A DNA stretch of 64,000 nucleotides from Flavobacterium sp. HTF (GTDB taxonomy: Bacteria > Bacteroidota > Bacteroidia > Flavobacteriales > Flavobacteriaceae), in the NCBI RefSeq assembly GCF_003105115.1, contig NZ_QETH01000005.1, positions 1 through 64,000 of the forward strand, in the 5' to 3' direction. The notes beneath the pieces were generated by a model, which worked only from the letters and a program-made list of their open reading frames with translations, did no database searches and had not been told where the DNA came from. A program made the position numbers and the translations under genes. Below, one piece after another: positions 1 to 14,300 of the stretch (position 1 is its first letter; each line of letters begins with the position of its first letter).

Positions 1-2150
<2,150 letters not shown>

Positions 2151-2335
2151 CAATCCTAAAATCAATTAGGACCGTTTTTTTTTGTCTTTTACTATAAATA
2201 GTAAAAAACGCTTTCTACTTTTTATTATTTTCTTATCTCAATATGTCAATGAACTTTTTTCTAGTGATTAGTCCTTAGTAATTAGTTCTTAGCTTACGCT
2301 AATTACTTTTCACTCTTTACTATTCACTCGAATAG

Positions 2336-2409
2336 TGGAGAATAACGGAGTCGAACCGTTGACCTCCTGCGTGCAAGGCAGGCGCTCTAGCCAGCTGAGC
2401 TAATCCCCC
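2336..2409 (-). tRNA. tRNA-Ala (anticodon TGC)
   Basis: The reverse complement folds as a 74-base tRNA. Acceptor strand GGGGGAT pairs with ATTCTCC plus discriminator A; the D-arm contains AGCTCAGCTGG; the anticodon loop reads CTTGCAC, giving TGC; the T-arm contains GGTTCGACTCC. No CCA is encoded. It sits in the 16S-23S spacer, the normal place for tRNA-Ala(TGC). Confidence 0.97.
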
Positions 2410-2500
2410 ATTTTATTAGTGATGAGTTATTAGTTATGAGTTATGAATTAGTGCTCATAAGGTCTCAACCTCTAAAATTTCCTTCAATTAAGTTAAAGAG

Positions 2501-2574
2501 TAGTCCCGGGCAGACTCGAACTGCCGACCCCTACATTATCAGTGTAGTACTCTAACCAGCTGAGCTACGAGACT
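2501..2574 (-). tRNA. tRNA-Ile (anticodon GAT)
   Basis: The reverse complement forms a 74-base tRNA. Acceptor AGTCTCG pairs with CGGGACT plus discriminator A; the anticodon loop reads CTGATAA, giving GAT; the T-loop reads GTTCGAGTC. It lies directly downstream of 16S, so the operon order is 16S-Ile-Ala-23S, as in many bacterial rrn operons. Confidence 0.97.
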
Positions 2575-2698
2575 CTGTTTTACTTAATTTTCATTTTTTT
2601 TAAATTAACAGCAAGAGTAATATAATCTGAAACCCAGATCCATAAGATACACATCTTTTTTCCCCATCGTGTGCAAGCACTAACAAGTGGGGCTCTAG

Positions 2699-4212
<1,514 letters not shown>

Positions 4213-4378
4213 ATATTTTAATATTATATTGCGATGTGTTCTCTAGTGGTTCTATCGAATCTCACGATTCTATTACTCTTATTCTTTTGTTCCAGCATCT
4301 CTGCTAAAACGGCTGTCAATTCAATATGTCTACGAACGTGTATTTCTTTTCTTCTTCGCTTGTGTTTCAAAGCGGGTG

Positions 4379-4408
4379 CAAAAGTACACCCTTTATTTAC
4401 ATTTGCAA
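4379..4408 (-). promoter_or_regulatory. rRNA operon promoter (Bacteroidota -33/-7 type)
   Basis: On the minus strand a -33 element TTG (4406-4408) is followed after exactly 19 bases by TACTTTTG (4379-4386), a full match to the Bacteroidota -7 consensus TAnnTTTG. Transcription would start near 4372, about 160 bases before mature 16S, leaving a normal leader. This is the best promoter match in the window. Confidence 0.8.
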
Positions 4409-4754
4409 CACTTTTTGCAAAGTTATTTTAATCTTTTTTAAAACTTTTTCCTAACCTTCTGATAACCCAAATTTTAGGTTTTAATAATTTCATATTAATT
4501 AAAAGAATTTTCTTACTATTGCTGTGTTTCTCACAATATTCATGTTTTAATGATGGCTGTTTTTGCTGATTCAATAGTATTATTAGACATTTAATACATA
4601 CTTAATATGCTATTTCAGAATGAAACCAATTTTCAAGTTTAAATTTAAGGGCATTTATTAGCAAATACATTATTAGAAAGTAAATACTTAAGGTTATTGT
4701 AGAGAATTTATAGTAAAAACCGTGTCACAAGAGAAATAAAGCGCTTATAAAACA

Positions 4755-4788
4755 AAACCACCTGTAAAAATGTTTTCACAGGTGGTTT
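4755..4788 (-). terminator. Rho-independent terminator of the SusC/GH109 operon
   Basis: The arms AAACCACCTGT and ACAGGTGGTTT form a strong stem with an A/T-rich loop. On the minus strand it is followed by TTTTGTTTTAT. It lies about 90 bases after the stop codon of the GH109-like gene, the last gene of the operon. Confidence 0.75.
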
Positions 4789-4874
4789 ATTTAATTATGT
4801 CTTATAATAATCTGAATCAATTAGTACAGAACTTGTCACAAAATACAAGCAAACAATTATTCAGACATTATTCA

Positions 4875-6251
4875 TTATTTAGAAAATTCGACCGTTTTTA
4901 ATTTTTGCCAGCTTCCTCTGGTAAAATCAGGAATTTCAACAGGCGAAGAATTATTGTCTAAAGAAATTTCTGTTAACGGGCTCAGACAAGACCATTCTGC
5001 TAAATCATAAACATCCATATCCAGAGGAAGTCCGTTTTGTATACAATAAAACATACGGTAATCCATAATAAAATCCATACCACCATGACCGCCTACTTTT
5101 TTGGCTTTTTCTTCAATATCTTTTACTATTGGGTTTTTATATTTCTCCATTAATATCTTTTTGACATCTTCAGATACAAATTCTTCTGCGTTCAGGTTTT
5201 GATAATTTTTAGAGATCTCTTCTCCTGCTTCTTTGGCGTCAATAGCATAACCTTCAACCGGGTATTTATTAGCAAATCCTTTGGTCCCTGATAATTGATA
5301 CATTCTGCTGTATGGTCTTGGACTTGTAACATCGTGCTGAATCTGGATTGTTTTGCCTTTTTCAGTACGAATCATAGTCATTGTGTGATCTCCGTTTCTG
5401 AAATCTGTTACAACTTCACCTGTTTTTTCTTTAATAAAAGCAGGGTTTCCCACGGCTTTGGTATCCATAGAAACTAAGAAATTCATTTTATCTCCCCTGT
5501 GAATATTTAAAGCCAAACATGCTGGTCCCATTCCGTGAGTAGGGTAAATATCTCCTCTATGTTTACGGTTATAATCCATACGCCAGTTGTTCCAGTAATT
5601 TCCCCAATAAGGTTGTAATCCATGAATATAAGAACCTTCAGCATGAAGAATTTCACCAAACAATCCTTGTTGTGCCATATTTAATGTGGTCAGTTCAAAG
5701 AAGTCATAGACACAATTTTCAAGCATCATACAATGTTTACGGGTCTTTTCTGATGTATCAATAATATCCCAAATTTCTGTTATGGTCAAGGCTCCCGGAA
5801 CTTCTACAGCGACATGTTTTCCATCTTTCATGGCTTGCACGGCAATACTGGCGTGATGTTTCCAATCGGTTACGATATAAATCAAATCAACATTTTTAAG
5901 TGCTGTTACTTTTTTCCATGAATCTTCTCCAAAAAATACTTCGGCTTTTGGCATTCCATGTTTTACTAATGTGTCATTTGCCGCTTTTGTTCTTTCTTCC
6001 ATCATATCGCAAAGTGCCACAATTTCTACTCCGGGAATATTTGTCATACGGTCAACAGCTCCGGTACCGCGCATTCCTAAACCAATAACAGCTACATGAA
6101 CAATTGGGATTGCCGGTGTTGCCAAACGCAAAACATCGGTTTGACCTTTATCTCTTTTAGGTGCTTTTGTTTTTATAATCTGCGCTGACATATCGCAAAT
6201 TCTTAATAGCAAAAAAGCTATCAGTAAATATTTTAAACTTGAACTTTTCAT
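4875..6251 (-). CDS. Gfo/Idh/MocA-fold glycosidase, GH109-like (alpha-N-acetylgalactosaminidase)
   Basis: A 458-residue protein with an N-terminal signal peptide (hydrophobic residues 7-19, then MSAQ), so it is exported. A Rossmann NAD-binding motif GLGMRG is at residues 57-62 and the fold continues with EVPGAL at 149-154. The segment LENCVYDFFEL and the late block GHGGMDFIMDYRM plus GLPLDMDVYDLAEWS are what I know from family GH109, whose members use a tightly bound NAD+ to release terminal alpha-GalNAc by transient oxidation of the sugar. It is the last gene of the SusC operon, 52 bases behind the acyltransferase. An ordinary Gfo/Idh oxidoreductase is the alternative, but the export signal and the GH109 motifs argue against it. 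Exact substrate linkage is not shown by sequence. Confidence 0.85.
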   Translation of the reverse strand: MKSSSLKYLLIAFLLLRICDMSAQIIKTKAPKRDKGQTDVLRLATPAIPIVHVAVIGLGMRGTGAVDRMTNIPGVEIVALCDMMEERTKAANDTLVKHGMPKAEVFFGEDSWKKVTALKNVDLIYIVTDWKHHASIAVQAMKDGKHVAVEVPGALTITEIWDIIDTSEKTRKHCMMLENCVYDFFELTTLNMAQQGLFGEILHAEGSYIHGLQPYWGNYWNNWRMDYNRKHRGDIYPTHGMGPACLALNIHRGDKMNFLVSMDTKAVGNPAFIKEKTGEVVTDFRNGDHTMTMIRTEKGKTIQIQHDVTSPRPYSRMYQLSGTKGFANKYPVEGYAIDAKEAGEEISKNYQNLNAEEFVSEDVKKILMEKYKNPIVKDIEEKAKKVGGHGGMDFIMDYRMFYCIQNGLPLDMDVYDLAEWSCLSPLTEISLDNNSSPVEIPDFTRGSWQKLKTVEFSK

Positions 6252-6303
6252 TTTTTTTAAATTTAGATACTATATTGAGGTGAGTTACTTGTAATTATTT
6301 GCT

Positions 6304-7401
6304 TTAGACTTTTATATAAGTCTTGTTTTTGTGCATGTACCAAAGTATGAAATAAAGGATTGCGAAACCTGCTATATCGCAAAATGCATCGTAATAAGCT
6401 CCTGTAAATTGTTCGAAACCAAAGAAAATTTGTCTGGCTATTAAAGAAAAATTAAAAACATGTGAACCTACATAAGCTGCAATGGCATTAAGACCAATAA
6501 CACGAAACGGATATGCCCATTTGGTATAGCCTTTTACATCTACAAGCCAATAAAATAAAGCCAGCAAAACAAAACTGATTCCTGATGAGAATATTACAAA
6601 TGAACTTGTCCATATTTTTTTTATAATCGGATGCCATAAACCTATAATTAATGAAATAACGATTCCCGTTATTCCAATTAAAAATAAATAGCTGGCGATT
6701 TTTTGCCTTGATAAAGAAGACAGCAGTAATTCTCCTGCAAATAATCCTGACATGGTAGTTGCTGTAAATCCTAAGCCGGTTAGCAACCATGAGTATTGCG
6801 TCTGGTCATAAAAACGTCCAAAAACGTACTGGTCGATATATATAGGAAGATTTTTATTGGGTAACAATTCAAAACTGTGTCCGAAGAAATTGGGAATTGA
6901 TAACAATACAGCGTACAAAATAAGACAGCCTGCAAAAAAGATATATCTTCCCTTTTTTGATAAATTGATATAAGCGATACATGAAAATAAATAACCTACG
7001 GCAATGGCCTGAAGTGTATTACTGAAAATTTGAAATTTTGAAATATCCAGAAACAATAGATTTCCCTGAACAATCCATCCCAAAATAAACAGAATTACAA
7101 ATCGTCTTTCTATATGTTTGTACAATTTGAAATCTGATTCCGTTTCTGTACTTCTTTTTCCTAATGAAAACGGAATAACAACACCAACAACAAACAGAAA
7201 CAAAGGCATAATAACATCATATAAATGAAAACCAATCCATTCCGGATGCTCAAACTGATCTGCCAAAGATTTTGTAAAATTGGTTTTGGCAGCTGTATTC
7301 AAATTATAAAAAAAACGATCTGCCACAATAATCATTAATAAATCGAATCCCCGCAGAACATCTACAGACATTAATCGGTTATGAACTATGCTTTTATTCA
7401 T
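6304..7401 (-). CDS. HGSNAT/NagX-like membrane acyltransferase (DUF5009 type)
   Basis: A 365-residue integral membrane protein with roughly ten hydrophobic segments. The N-terminus (SVDVLRGFDLLMI) and the motif YDVIMPLFLFVVGV match the heparan-alpha-glucosaminide N-acetyltransferase family, which in lysosomes moves acetyl groups across the membrane onto terminal glucosamine. Bacteroidota homologues are frequent in loci for amino-sugar polymers. It sits between a surface lipoprotein and the GH109-like enzyme, so a role in acetylating a periplasmic amino sugar before GH109 action is plausible but inferred. The 175-base gap before it holds RNA hairpins. Confidence 0.8.
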   Translation of the reverse strand: MNKSIVHNRLMSVDVLRGFDLLMIIVADRFFYNLNTAAKTNFTKSLADQFEHPEWIGFHLYDVIMPLFLFVVGVVIPFSLGKRSTETESDFKLYKHIERRFVILFILGWIVQGNLLFLDISKFQIFSNTLQAIAVGYLFSCIAYINLSKKGRYIFFAGCLILYAVLLSIPNFFGHSFELLPNKNLPIYIDQYVFGRFYDQTQYSWLLTGLGFTATTMSGLFAGELLLSSLSRQKIASYLFLIGITGIVISLIIGLWHPIIKKIWTSSFVIFSSGISFVLLALFYWLVDVKGYTKWAYPFRVIGLNAIAAYVGSHVFNFSLIARQIFFGFEQFTGAYYDAFCDIAGFAILYFILWYMHKNKTYIKV

Positions 7402-7434
7402 TTTATCTTTATTTGATGATTTGAATTCTTATAA

Positions 7435-7568
7435 AGTAATCCCCAATATCAGTTCGATATCGGGAATTACTTCTAAAATTATGATAACTCGATAGCTCAT
7501 GCCATTAGATTTAAAAAATGACCTCTTCAAAAAACTATTTCTCTAATGGCAATTTTGACAGGCTATCG
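7435..7568 (-). repeat. Intercistronic RNA hairpins inside the SusC operon
   Basis: Two structures lie between the PKD lipoprotein and the acyltransferase gene. The first (7435-7471) has 16-base arms. Its two imperfections would be G-U pairs in minus-strand RNA but C-A mismatches in plus-strand RNA, which suggests selection as minus-strand RNA. The second is nested: GCCATTAGA (7501-7509) pairs with TCTAATGGC (7542-7550), and outside it CGATAGC (7490-7496) pairs with GCTATCG (7562-7568). Neither is followed by a strong U tract, so partial termination or mRNA stabilisation fits better than full termination. Confidence 0.6.
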
Positions 7569-7576
7569 ATGACAAA

Positions 7577-8449
7577 CTACAATTTTAATGTTGAAAATTT
7601 AGGACCTTCCGGAAAGTTTGCAACTGCAGACCATCCTGAAGTCATTTCTGTAATTGCTATACCAATCGAACCTTTTAAAGTTCCTAATTGTGACTTAGGA
7701 ATACTAAATTCCATTGCATTTGCTGTATCTGAAATACTTACAATTCCTGATGTTTTTAAATTAACTCCAGAACCTGCAATGCCTGACCAACCCCATCCGC
7801 CATTAGGATCTGTGTGGGTGTAAAACTGTCCCCAATCATTACTTAGCATAGGACCTTCAAATAAAATTTCTGCTCCTGAACCATCTGGCCAATTGCTATG
7901 CAAAAAACCAGTTTGTGTATTACCATCGGTATTAATGAACATGTCTACCAATTCAAGTTTCATTGTTTTGTTACCTTCCAGATAAACACTTACATTCTCA
8001 CCTTTAGCCCACATTTTAATTATTTGGATAGATCCATTTCCGGATGTATTCTGATCTGTTATATCAACATCTGCCCACTCTCCAAAATCACCATCTATTT
8101 TAACATCTATGATTTTAATAGGTGGTGCTGCAATTACTTTTGTTATAAATGCATCTTCGCCGGCTTCGTTTGTTACAGTTAACGAAACTCTTATTTCTCC
8201 TCCAATTTGATAAGTGTAAACCGGATCTTTTTCGCTTGACGTAAAATTTAAATCTCCAAAATCCCATCTGTATTTTGTAGCATTTGTAGAAAGATTGGTA
8301 AAAGTAAATGTACTTCCGTCATTGGTAAACGAAAAGTCTGCTACAGGTTTTGTTCCGGAATCTGAAGAAGAACCATCGCTTGAACAAGCTGTTAGCAATA
8401 ACAACGTCAAAAGCATTGTTATATATTTGGTTAGTTTTATTTTTTTCAT
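7577..8449 (-). CDS. Surface lipoprotein with PKD domain and CBM9-like region
   Basis: A 290-residue lipoprotein: hydrophobic leader with lipobox LLTAC, acylated Cys at residue 22, followed by a Ser/Asp-rich linker typical of surface-exposed Bacteroidota lipoproteins. Residues about 35-115 form a PKD domain (WDFGD, YTYQIGG, SLTVTNEAGE). The remainder (VDIKIDGDFGEWADVD to the end) resembles the CBM9-like beta-sandwich domain of carbohydrate-active proteins. It lies 26 bases behind the DUF4874 gene. Role: probably glycan capture at the cell surface; no catalytic motif is visible. The short protein at 24961-25596 has a related fold. Confidence 0.7.
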   Translation of the reverse strand: MKKIKLTKYITMLLTLLLLTACSSDGSSSDSGTKPVADFSFTNDGSTFTFTNLSTNATKYRWDFGDLNFTSSEKDPVYTYQIGGEIRVSLTVTNEAGEDAFITKVIAAPPIKIIDVKIDGDFGEWADVDITDQNTSGNGSIQIIKMWAKGENVSVYLEGNKTMKLELVDMFINTDGNTQTGFLHSNWPDGSGAEILFEGPMLSNDWGQFYTHTDPNGGWGWSGIAGSGVNLKTSGIVSISDTANAMEFSIPKSQLGTLKGSIGIAITEMTSGWSAVANFPEGPKFSTLKL

Positions 8450-8475
8450 GGTTTTTAATTTAAATGTTTTTATAA

Positions 8476-9843
8476 CTATTTAATGATAACCGTTTGTGAT
8501 AATTTATTGAATCCTGTAGAGGCTTCCCATACTCCTGTGTTTGCAAGGCGAATACAGTAATCAGGTCTGTCAGTTAATTTAGATGAACTATCTTCGATCT
8601 TTAATAATAATTCATAATTACCAGCCGGAATTCCTGATAAACTCACTGTTTCTTTTAAATCAAAAGCTGTTTTTGGAACCACTTTTCTAACATCAAAGTT
8701 TAATTTTTTCTTATAAACTGTTCCGCCTGCGGTTGCTCTTAAAATCAAATAAGCATTTTTAGGATTGTAAACCGGAGCAAAACCTGAATTGTTTATTATT
8801 GCATTAAATTCCAAAGAGCCATTTAATGCCGCCTCTTTTTTTACACTTGAAGACGCTAAAGCAATTCTGTATCCCAGTTTTCTTTCGAAATCGGTAAAAC
8901 AATTATTGTTTCTCCATTCCTGCAAAACCGGACCATAGTAATCAAGATTTAGATATGTCCATTTTAAAAGTGTCATTTCTTTTTCGGCAATGCTGCAACT
9001 TGCAACCGGAACATCGGTTGGCGGACATGTTTCTCCTCCTGTTGGGACAAAAAGGGCTTCATTACTTATATATGTTTTTTCAGCGGTAACATTTATATAC
9101 GTTCCGTAGTCATCAACACTCGCCATAAAGCAGTCATTATGAAAACCTAATCGGGCTGTATTTGAAGTTCCATAGCCTACAGTGGCATCCATTGCAGTTG
9201 TAGTCGCCATAAAGTCCTGTTTGATTTTTGGCGTTCTAACCTGAATTTTAACTTCTTTTGGAAATGTCGCGAGAAGTTTATCCAGAATTATTTTTTTATT
9301 AGCCGGTGTAGTAAGCTGATTGCTGGTGTAATACCATTCTCCCCAGGCTCCCACAAAACCTGCCTGAACAAAAGCAATTACATCTTTGTTCTCTTCCAGA
9401 ATTGGTTTTAACTGGTCTAAATGTCCTGAAATAACGGCCACAGAAGCATCAGAACCATCCTGAGCATCTGTATAAGCAAAACGTAAAACACATTTTAAAC
9501 CCGACTCTCTCAAACGCGTAAAATCAGTTTTTATAAGATCCAGCTGTGCCTGGCTTAAAGCTGTTGTTTTAAATTTCTCCAGATAATACAAACGTAAAAT
9601 AAGGCTCACATTTTCTTTTTTCAAATTATTCAAAGAGGCAGCAGTAATTGCCGCGCCTTCAGAATTCACCTGCCAGCTATGCATAAAACCACGTTCCGGA
9701 TTGGTAAAAACCTCATTAGAAACGGCATAGGTAACTTTTCCCTGTCCGTCGTTTACTTCTTCTTTATTTTCTCCTCCCCCATCGCTCTGACAACCTGAAG
9801 CAAGATTGAGAAAAAGGCAAAATATTATTAATAAATGTTTCAT
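8476..9843 (-). CDS. DUF4874/DUF4832 lipoprotein, probable glycan-active
   Basis: A 455-residue lipoprotein with leader ending LASGC (Cys 18). It starts with the DUF4874 signature (VFTNPERGFMHSW, then a barrel-like region with LILRLYYLEKF, LKCVLRFAYTD, IAFVQAGFVGAWGEWY), and the later half is DUF4832-like. The strand-ending acidic and aromatic residues, such as GAWGEWYYTS, look like a TIM-barrel glycosidase active-site edge, but no activity is certain. It is 55 bases behind susD and belongs to the same operon, so it should act on the polymer bound by the SusC/D complex. Confidence 0.7.
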   Translation of the reverse strand: MKHLLIIFCLFLNLASGCQSDGGGENKEEVNDGQGKVTYAVSNEVFTNPERGFMHSWQVNSEGAAITAASLNNLKKENVSLILRLYYLEKFKTTALSQAQLDLIKTDFTRLRESGLKCVLRFAYTDAQDGSDASVAVISGHLDQLKPILEENKDVIAFVQAGFVGAWGEWYYTSNQLTTPANKKIILDKLLATFPKEVKIQVRTPKIKQDFMATTTAMDATVGYGTSNTARLGFHNDCFMASVDDYGTYINVTAEKTYISNEALFVPTGGETCPPTDVPVASCSIAEKEMTLLKWTYLNLDYYGPVLQEWRNNNCFTDFERKLGYRIALASSSVKKEAALNGSLEFNAIINNSGFAPVYNPKNAYLILRATAGGTVYKKKLNFDVRKVVPKTAFDLKETVSLSGIPAGNYELLLKIEDSSSKLTDRPDYCIRLANTGVWEASTGFNKLSQTVIIK

Positions 9844-9898
9844 GTTTTTTATAATTAAATTATCTGATTAATCGTTTTAAATTCCTCTCAAAAAGAAA

Positions 9899-11371
9899 TT
9901 AATTATATCCCAGATTCTGAATAAATTTACCTTTCCCTTCACTTATTCTATCTAAAGAAAAAGGGAATAAAGCTTTATAAGGCGCACTTTGACTGGCTGC
10001 TCCATTTAAAGAAAGTGCATGCTCTGTATATTTTCCGTGTCTGATTAAATCAGAACGGTATTGTCCGTTTTCACACCAGTATTCGTGAGATCTCTCTAAA
10101 AGAATCATATTATTAAAACTTGCCAGCGTATTATAGTCTGCTAATTCTATTTCACTAATTTTAGCCCTTTTTCTAACAATATTTACTAAATCAATTGCTT
10201 CCTGAGTGGGAGTTCCAGTTTTATTGACGAGGGCTTCTGCTTTTGATAATAGCACATCGGCATAACGATACACAATCATATCAACTGTAGTTAAAGCCGA
10301 TTTTCTTGCTGCATCCGGATTTATTTTTAAAGGAATTGGTCCTAATTGCATATAATTGGCAGGATTTGCTCTATTGTAAGTAACACCATCTGTTCCTGTA
10401 TATTCTGCAACTAGTGCTGTTTTACGAATATCAGTTGCTTCAAAAGAATCATAAAAAGTCCAGGAACTTTGTATAGTTCCATAACCAGTTGTTCCCGGAA
10501 AATTATTTGGCAAAACCATCATTTGCCATTGGTTTTCACTGGTTCCTGCATAATCTGCCGGAACAGCCCAAATTACCTCTTTGCTTTTTATTGGTGCTGC
10601 TAATCCCCATAATCCAACATAATCAGCTTCCAGAGCGTAATGATTCATAGCCATAATAGCATTAGCCTGTTCTTCTACTTCTTGCCATCTTTTTTCATGA
10701 AGATATAATCTTATTAGAACCATTCTTGCCATACCCTGACTAAATCTTCCATATGTTGCTTTATCCGGTGACGGTAAATCTATTGCAGCAGCTTTGAGAT
10801 CATTTTCAATAAAGCTCACCATTTCGGCATTTGAAAGTCGTGCTAAGGGCTCTTCTTTAAGCGGATTTTGTAATACTTCAAGTGGTGCAACTACAATTGG
10901 ACCGTACATATCAAAAAGTTCGTATGCTAATAATCCTCTCGCACATTTAATTTCGGCAATGGCTTGTTTTTTAACCAGTTCATTCACATTTGATTTTTCA
11001 ATTCTGTCAATGCTTAAAGTCATGCCGCTTATTTTATTATAAAAAACATCATAAAAACGGGTGAAATTTGCTGATGTAGGTTTATAACTGTGTAATGAGG
11101 CTTCTTGCTGAACCCCATAAGGTCCCTGAAGAATTTCTGTTGTAGCGTCTAAAATAAACATCAGTCCATTTTCTGAAGTAGAGTGAATTCCGTTAGCATA
11201 AGCACCTCTTAAAGGATAATAAGCTGAAACTACAATGGCCTGAATATCTGCTTCCGAAGTTGGAAATATAGCAGGGTTAATCTCATCATAATTTATAGAC
11301 TCTAAATCTTGACTACATCCTGAAAAGATCAGCATTAATAATACTATTGTATAATTTTTTAAATTTTTCAT
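9899..11371 (-). CDS. SusD/RagB family surface glycan-binding lipoprotein
   Basis: About 490 residues. I choose the ATG at 11371 rather than an upstream TTG that overlaps susC: it follows AAAAAAGAT, leaves a 10-base gap after susC and gives a clean SPII leader (MKNLKNYTIVLLMLIFSGC, Cys 19). The SusD-type features are TPR-like helices (RGLLAYELFDMYGPIVV, RLYLHEKRW) and the C-terminal RYADVLLSKAEALV…RKRA block followed by LLERSHEYWCENGQYRSDLIRHG. SusD caps the SusC barrel and delivers oligosaccharides. Its position right behind susC confirms the pairing. Confidence 0.93.
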   Translation of the reverse strand: MKNLKNYTIVLLMLIFSGCSQDLESINYDEINPAIFPTSEADIQAIVVSAYYPLRGAYANGIHSTSENGLMFILDATTEILQGPYGVQQEASLHSYKPTSANFTRFYDVFYNKISGMTLSIDRIEKSNVNELVKKQAIAEIKCARGLLAYELFDMYGPIVVAPLEVLQNPLKEEPLARLSNAEMVSFIENDLKAAAIDLPSPDKATYGRFSQGMARMVLIRLYLHEKRWQEVEEQANAIMAMNHYALEADYVGLWGLAAPIKSKEVIWAVPADYAGTSENQWQMMVLPNNFPGTTGYGTIQSSWTFYDSFEATDIRKTALVAEYTGTDGVTYNRANPANYMQLGPIPLKINPDAARKSALTTVDMIVYRYADVLLSKAEALVNKTGTPTQEAIDLVNIVRKRAKISEIELADYNTLASFNNMILLERSHEYWCENGQYRSDLIRHGKYTEHALSLNGAASQSAPYKALFPFSLDRISEGKGKFIQNLGYN

Positions 11372-11381
11372 ATCTTTTTTA

Positions 11382-14300
11382 TTAAAACTTAAGATCAATA
11401 CCTACTGTGAATGTTTTTACATTTGGATAAGCAGCTGCATAACCATCTGTTTCAGGATCAACACCATTATATTTTGTTATGGTAAAAAGGTTTTGTCCAT
11501 CTAATCGTAGTGCTGCACCCTGCATATATGTTCCAAACCATTTTTTTGGAAAATTATAAGTCAGTGACACACTTTGTAAACGTACAAATGAAGCATCCTG
11601 CATAAAGAAATCACCAGATCCGTAATTTGAGTATCCAAAGTTTGAACCAGGGCGTGAATTTGTCGGATTATCCGGCGTCCATCTGTTAAAAATATTGGTT
11701 GTGGCATTTCTTCCGTTTTGTGCTACACCTACGGCAGTTACACCATATGCAAAATCTGTCTGGTCAACAATTTTTCTACCAAACATTCCGTTGAACTGAA
11801 AATTCAATTGGAAATTTTTATATGTTATAGTATTGCCTAAGCCTGCTACAAAATCCGGATCTGCGGAACCTAATAAAACATAGTCAGCTTCATCGATTTT
11901 GCCATCAGCCGCACCAGTTCTTAGAAATTTTCCATTTTCATCTGTTACAGGATTTCCAAGACCATCTCTGACAAACCCGTTAATATCTTTGATTTTTATT
12001 TGTCCAGGATATAAATCAGGTTGTGCAGGAACTACTTCTCCAATTTGCATAACACCATCAGACAATTGGCTGTATTGTGCACGAACAGGATCATCATAAT
12101 TCATATATACGGCAGGTTTCCAGTCAGGAGCTCTTTCTTTCCATTTTGTTTTAAATTGCGAGTAAGTAACAGTAGTTCTCCACTTAAAATCAGGTTGATC
12201 AATGTTTACTGTACTTATAGTAAGTTCAACACCTTTGCTTTGTGTCTTCCCAATATTTGCCCAAACCTGGTTTACTTCATGGTAACTATTAATAGGTTTT
12301 AAATTCAATAAATCTGAAACCACTCGGTCATAAATCTCAAACGAACCTGAAACTCTTCTATTAAAGATTTCAAAGTCAAGACCAAAGTTTTTCTCTGTAG
12401 TGGTCTCCCATTTCAAATCAGGATTTTCAAGTCTTGAAGGTAATACACCAATTAAAATTGATTCATCAGGATTTAAATAAGCCGGCTGCGCATAAAAAGC
12501 TCCAAAAGCACTTCCTGCAATTTCGGTAGTGGTTATATCGGCATTACCGGTTTGTCCATATCCAAATCTGAATTTAAGTTGTGATACATAACCATCAATA
12601 GATTTCATAAATGATTCCTGAGACACATCCCATCCAACAGCAATTGATGGAAATAAACCGTATTTATTATTTTTAGCAAACACACTGGCACCGTCACGAC
12701 GTATTGTAGAGGTTAAGATATATTTGTCTTTGTATGAATAATTAAATCTTGAGAAATAGGAGATAAAGTTATTTTCGTGTTTTGTAGATCCTACTATTTT
12801 TGTACCTGCTCCTGCATTCATATTATTCCACAAAAAAGAGTCTGTAATAAAATTGTTGTTGCCTAAAGAAGAAGTTTCAATACGATATTTCTGTTGAGAA
12901 TATCCTAAAAGTAAACTGAAATTATTATCTGATCCCAGTTTTTTGGTATAATTTAATGTGAAGTCAAATAGATCATCATTCTTTCTTGCTGTATTAATAG
13001 AAGCCCTTCCATTTTCTTTCTCTCCATACAAGGTTGTTCTCGGCAAATAAGTATTTCTGCTTGAATTTCCCTGATCAAAACCTCCCTGAAATCTGGCTGT
13101 TAATCCTGCAATTGGTTTTATTTCTGCATAAAAATTGGTAAGCGTTCGGTCAACAACACCTTCATCTGAAATGGTAAGCAGTGAATATGGATTTGGCTCT
13201 TGTGAACTATCAGGATTAATTGGATATTTTCCGTATTCATCTATAGCCAAAATTTGAGGCCCCTGCTGAATCGCTGCTCTGATAATTCCCGAATTTTCAA
13301 ATTGAGATACTTCTTGTCCGGTTGTAGGATCAAACTTTCCTCCAAACTGTGAGTTTTGATTATTGATTCTGCTTTTAGTCAGATTCATTCCTAGACTTAT
13401 ATAATTATTGATTTTTTGATCTAAACTAAAATGCAAAGAAGTTCTTTTTAAGCCGGAATTTTTAATAACACCATCCTGCTTAAATAAATTTCCTGATAAG
13501 AAATATTTCGTAGACTGCGTTCCGCCTCTTAATGATAAATTGTTTTGCTGAACCATTCCGTCTCTGGTTATCAGTGATAACCAATCAGTTCCTTTACCTG
13601 CATTTCTGATTTGTTCATCAGAATAATATCTTTTATACGGAATTCCATTAACCGGGTCTGCATTGGCTTCCTCAAGCGTTCTCGAAGAATATGGATATAC
13701 TTTGTTTAAAAACTCCCAGTTTTCTCTTCCGGCATCATTTCTTAATTGCATCCATTCTTTTAATTCCAGAACATCATAACTGTCATTATATTTTTGATAC
13801 GAATAAGAACCTGAATAATCTACTCTAATTTCTCCTTCTTTCCCTTTTTTAGTAGTAATTAAAATCACACCATTTGCAGCTCTTGCTCCATAAATAGCTG
13901 TAGAACTGGCGTCTTTTAAAACCTCAATAGATTCGATATCATTTGGGTTGAATGAATTTAAAATTCCTTGTGTTCCACCATCATATCGATTTCCTGTATT
14001 GGGTTGCCCAAAATCTGTAATAGGAAAACCATCTACAACTACCAAAGGCTGATTACTTGCATTAATAGAACCGGCTCCACGAATCTGAATATTAAATCCT
14101 CCGCCTGGCTGGGCACTATTTTGAGTAATTTGCAGACCTGCCACTTTTCCCTGAAGACCATTTAAAACCGATGGTGCAGAAGATAAAGTCAGTGTCTCTC
14201 CTTTTACAGAAGAAATAGCACCTAGTAAGTTCTTCTTTTTCTGAGTTCCGTAACCAACAATCACAACTTCATTTAAGGTTTTTGATGCGGGTACCATAGA

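Larger units (their letters stand above)
4213..4874. other. Non-coding stretch upstream of the rRNA operon
   Basis: No gene is seen. The left part is the rRNA leader and promoter (4379-4408). The right part, to 4788, is AT-rich and includes the terminator of the GH109-like operon. I see no further structure between about 4440 and 4750. Confidence 0.7.
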
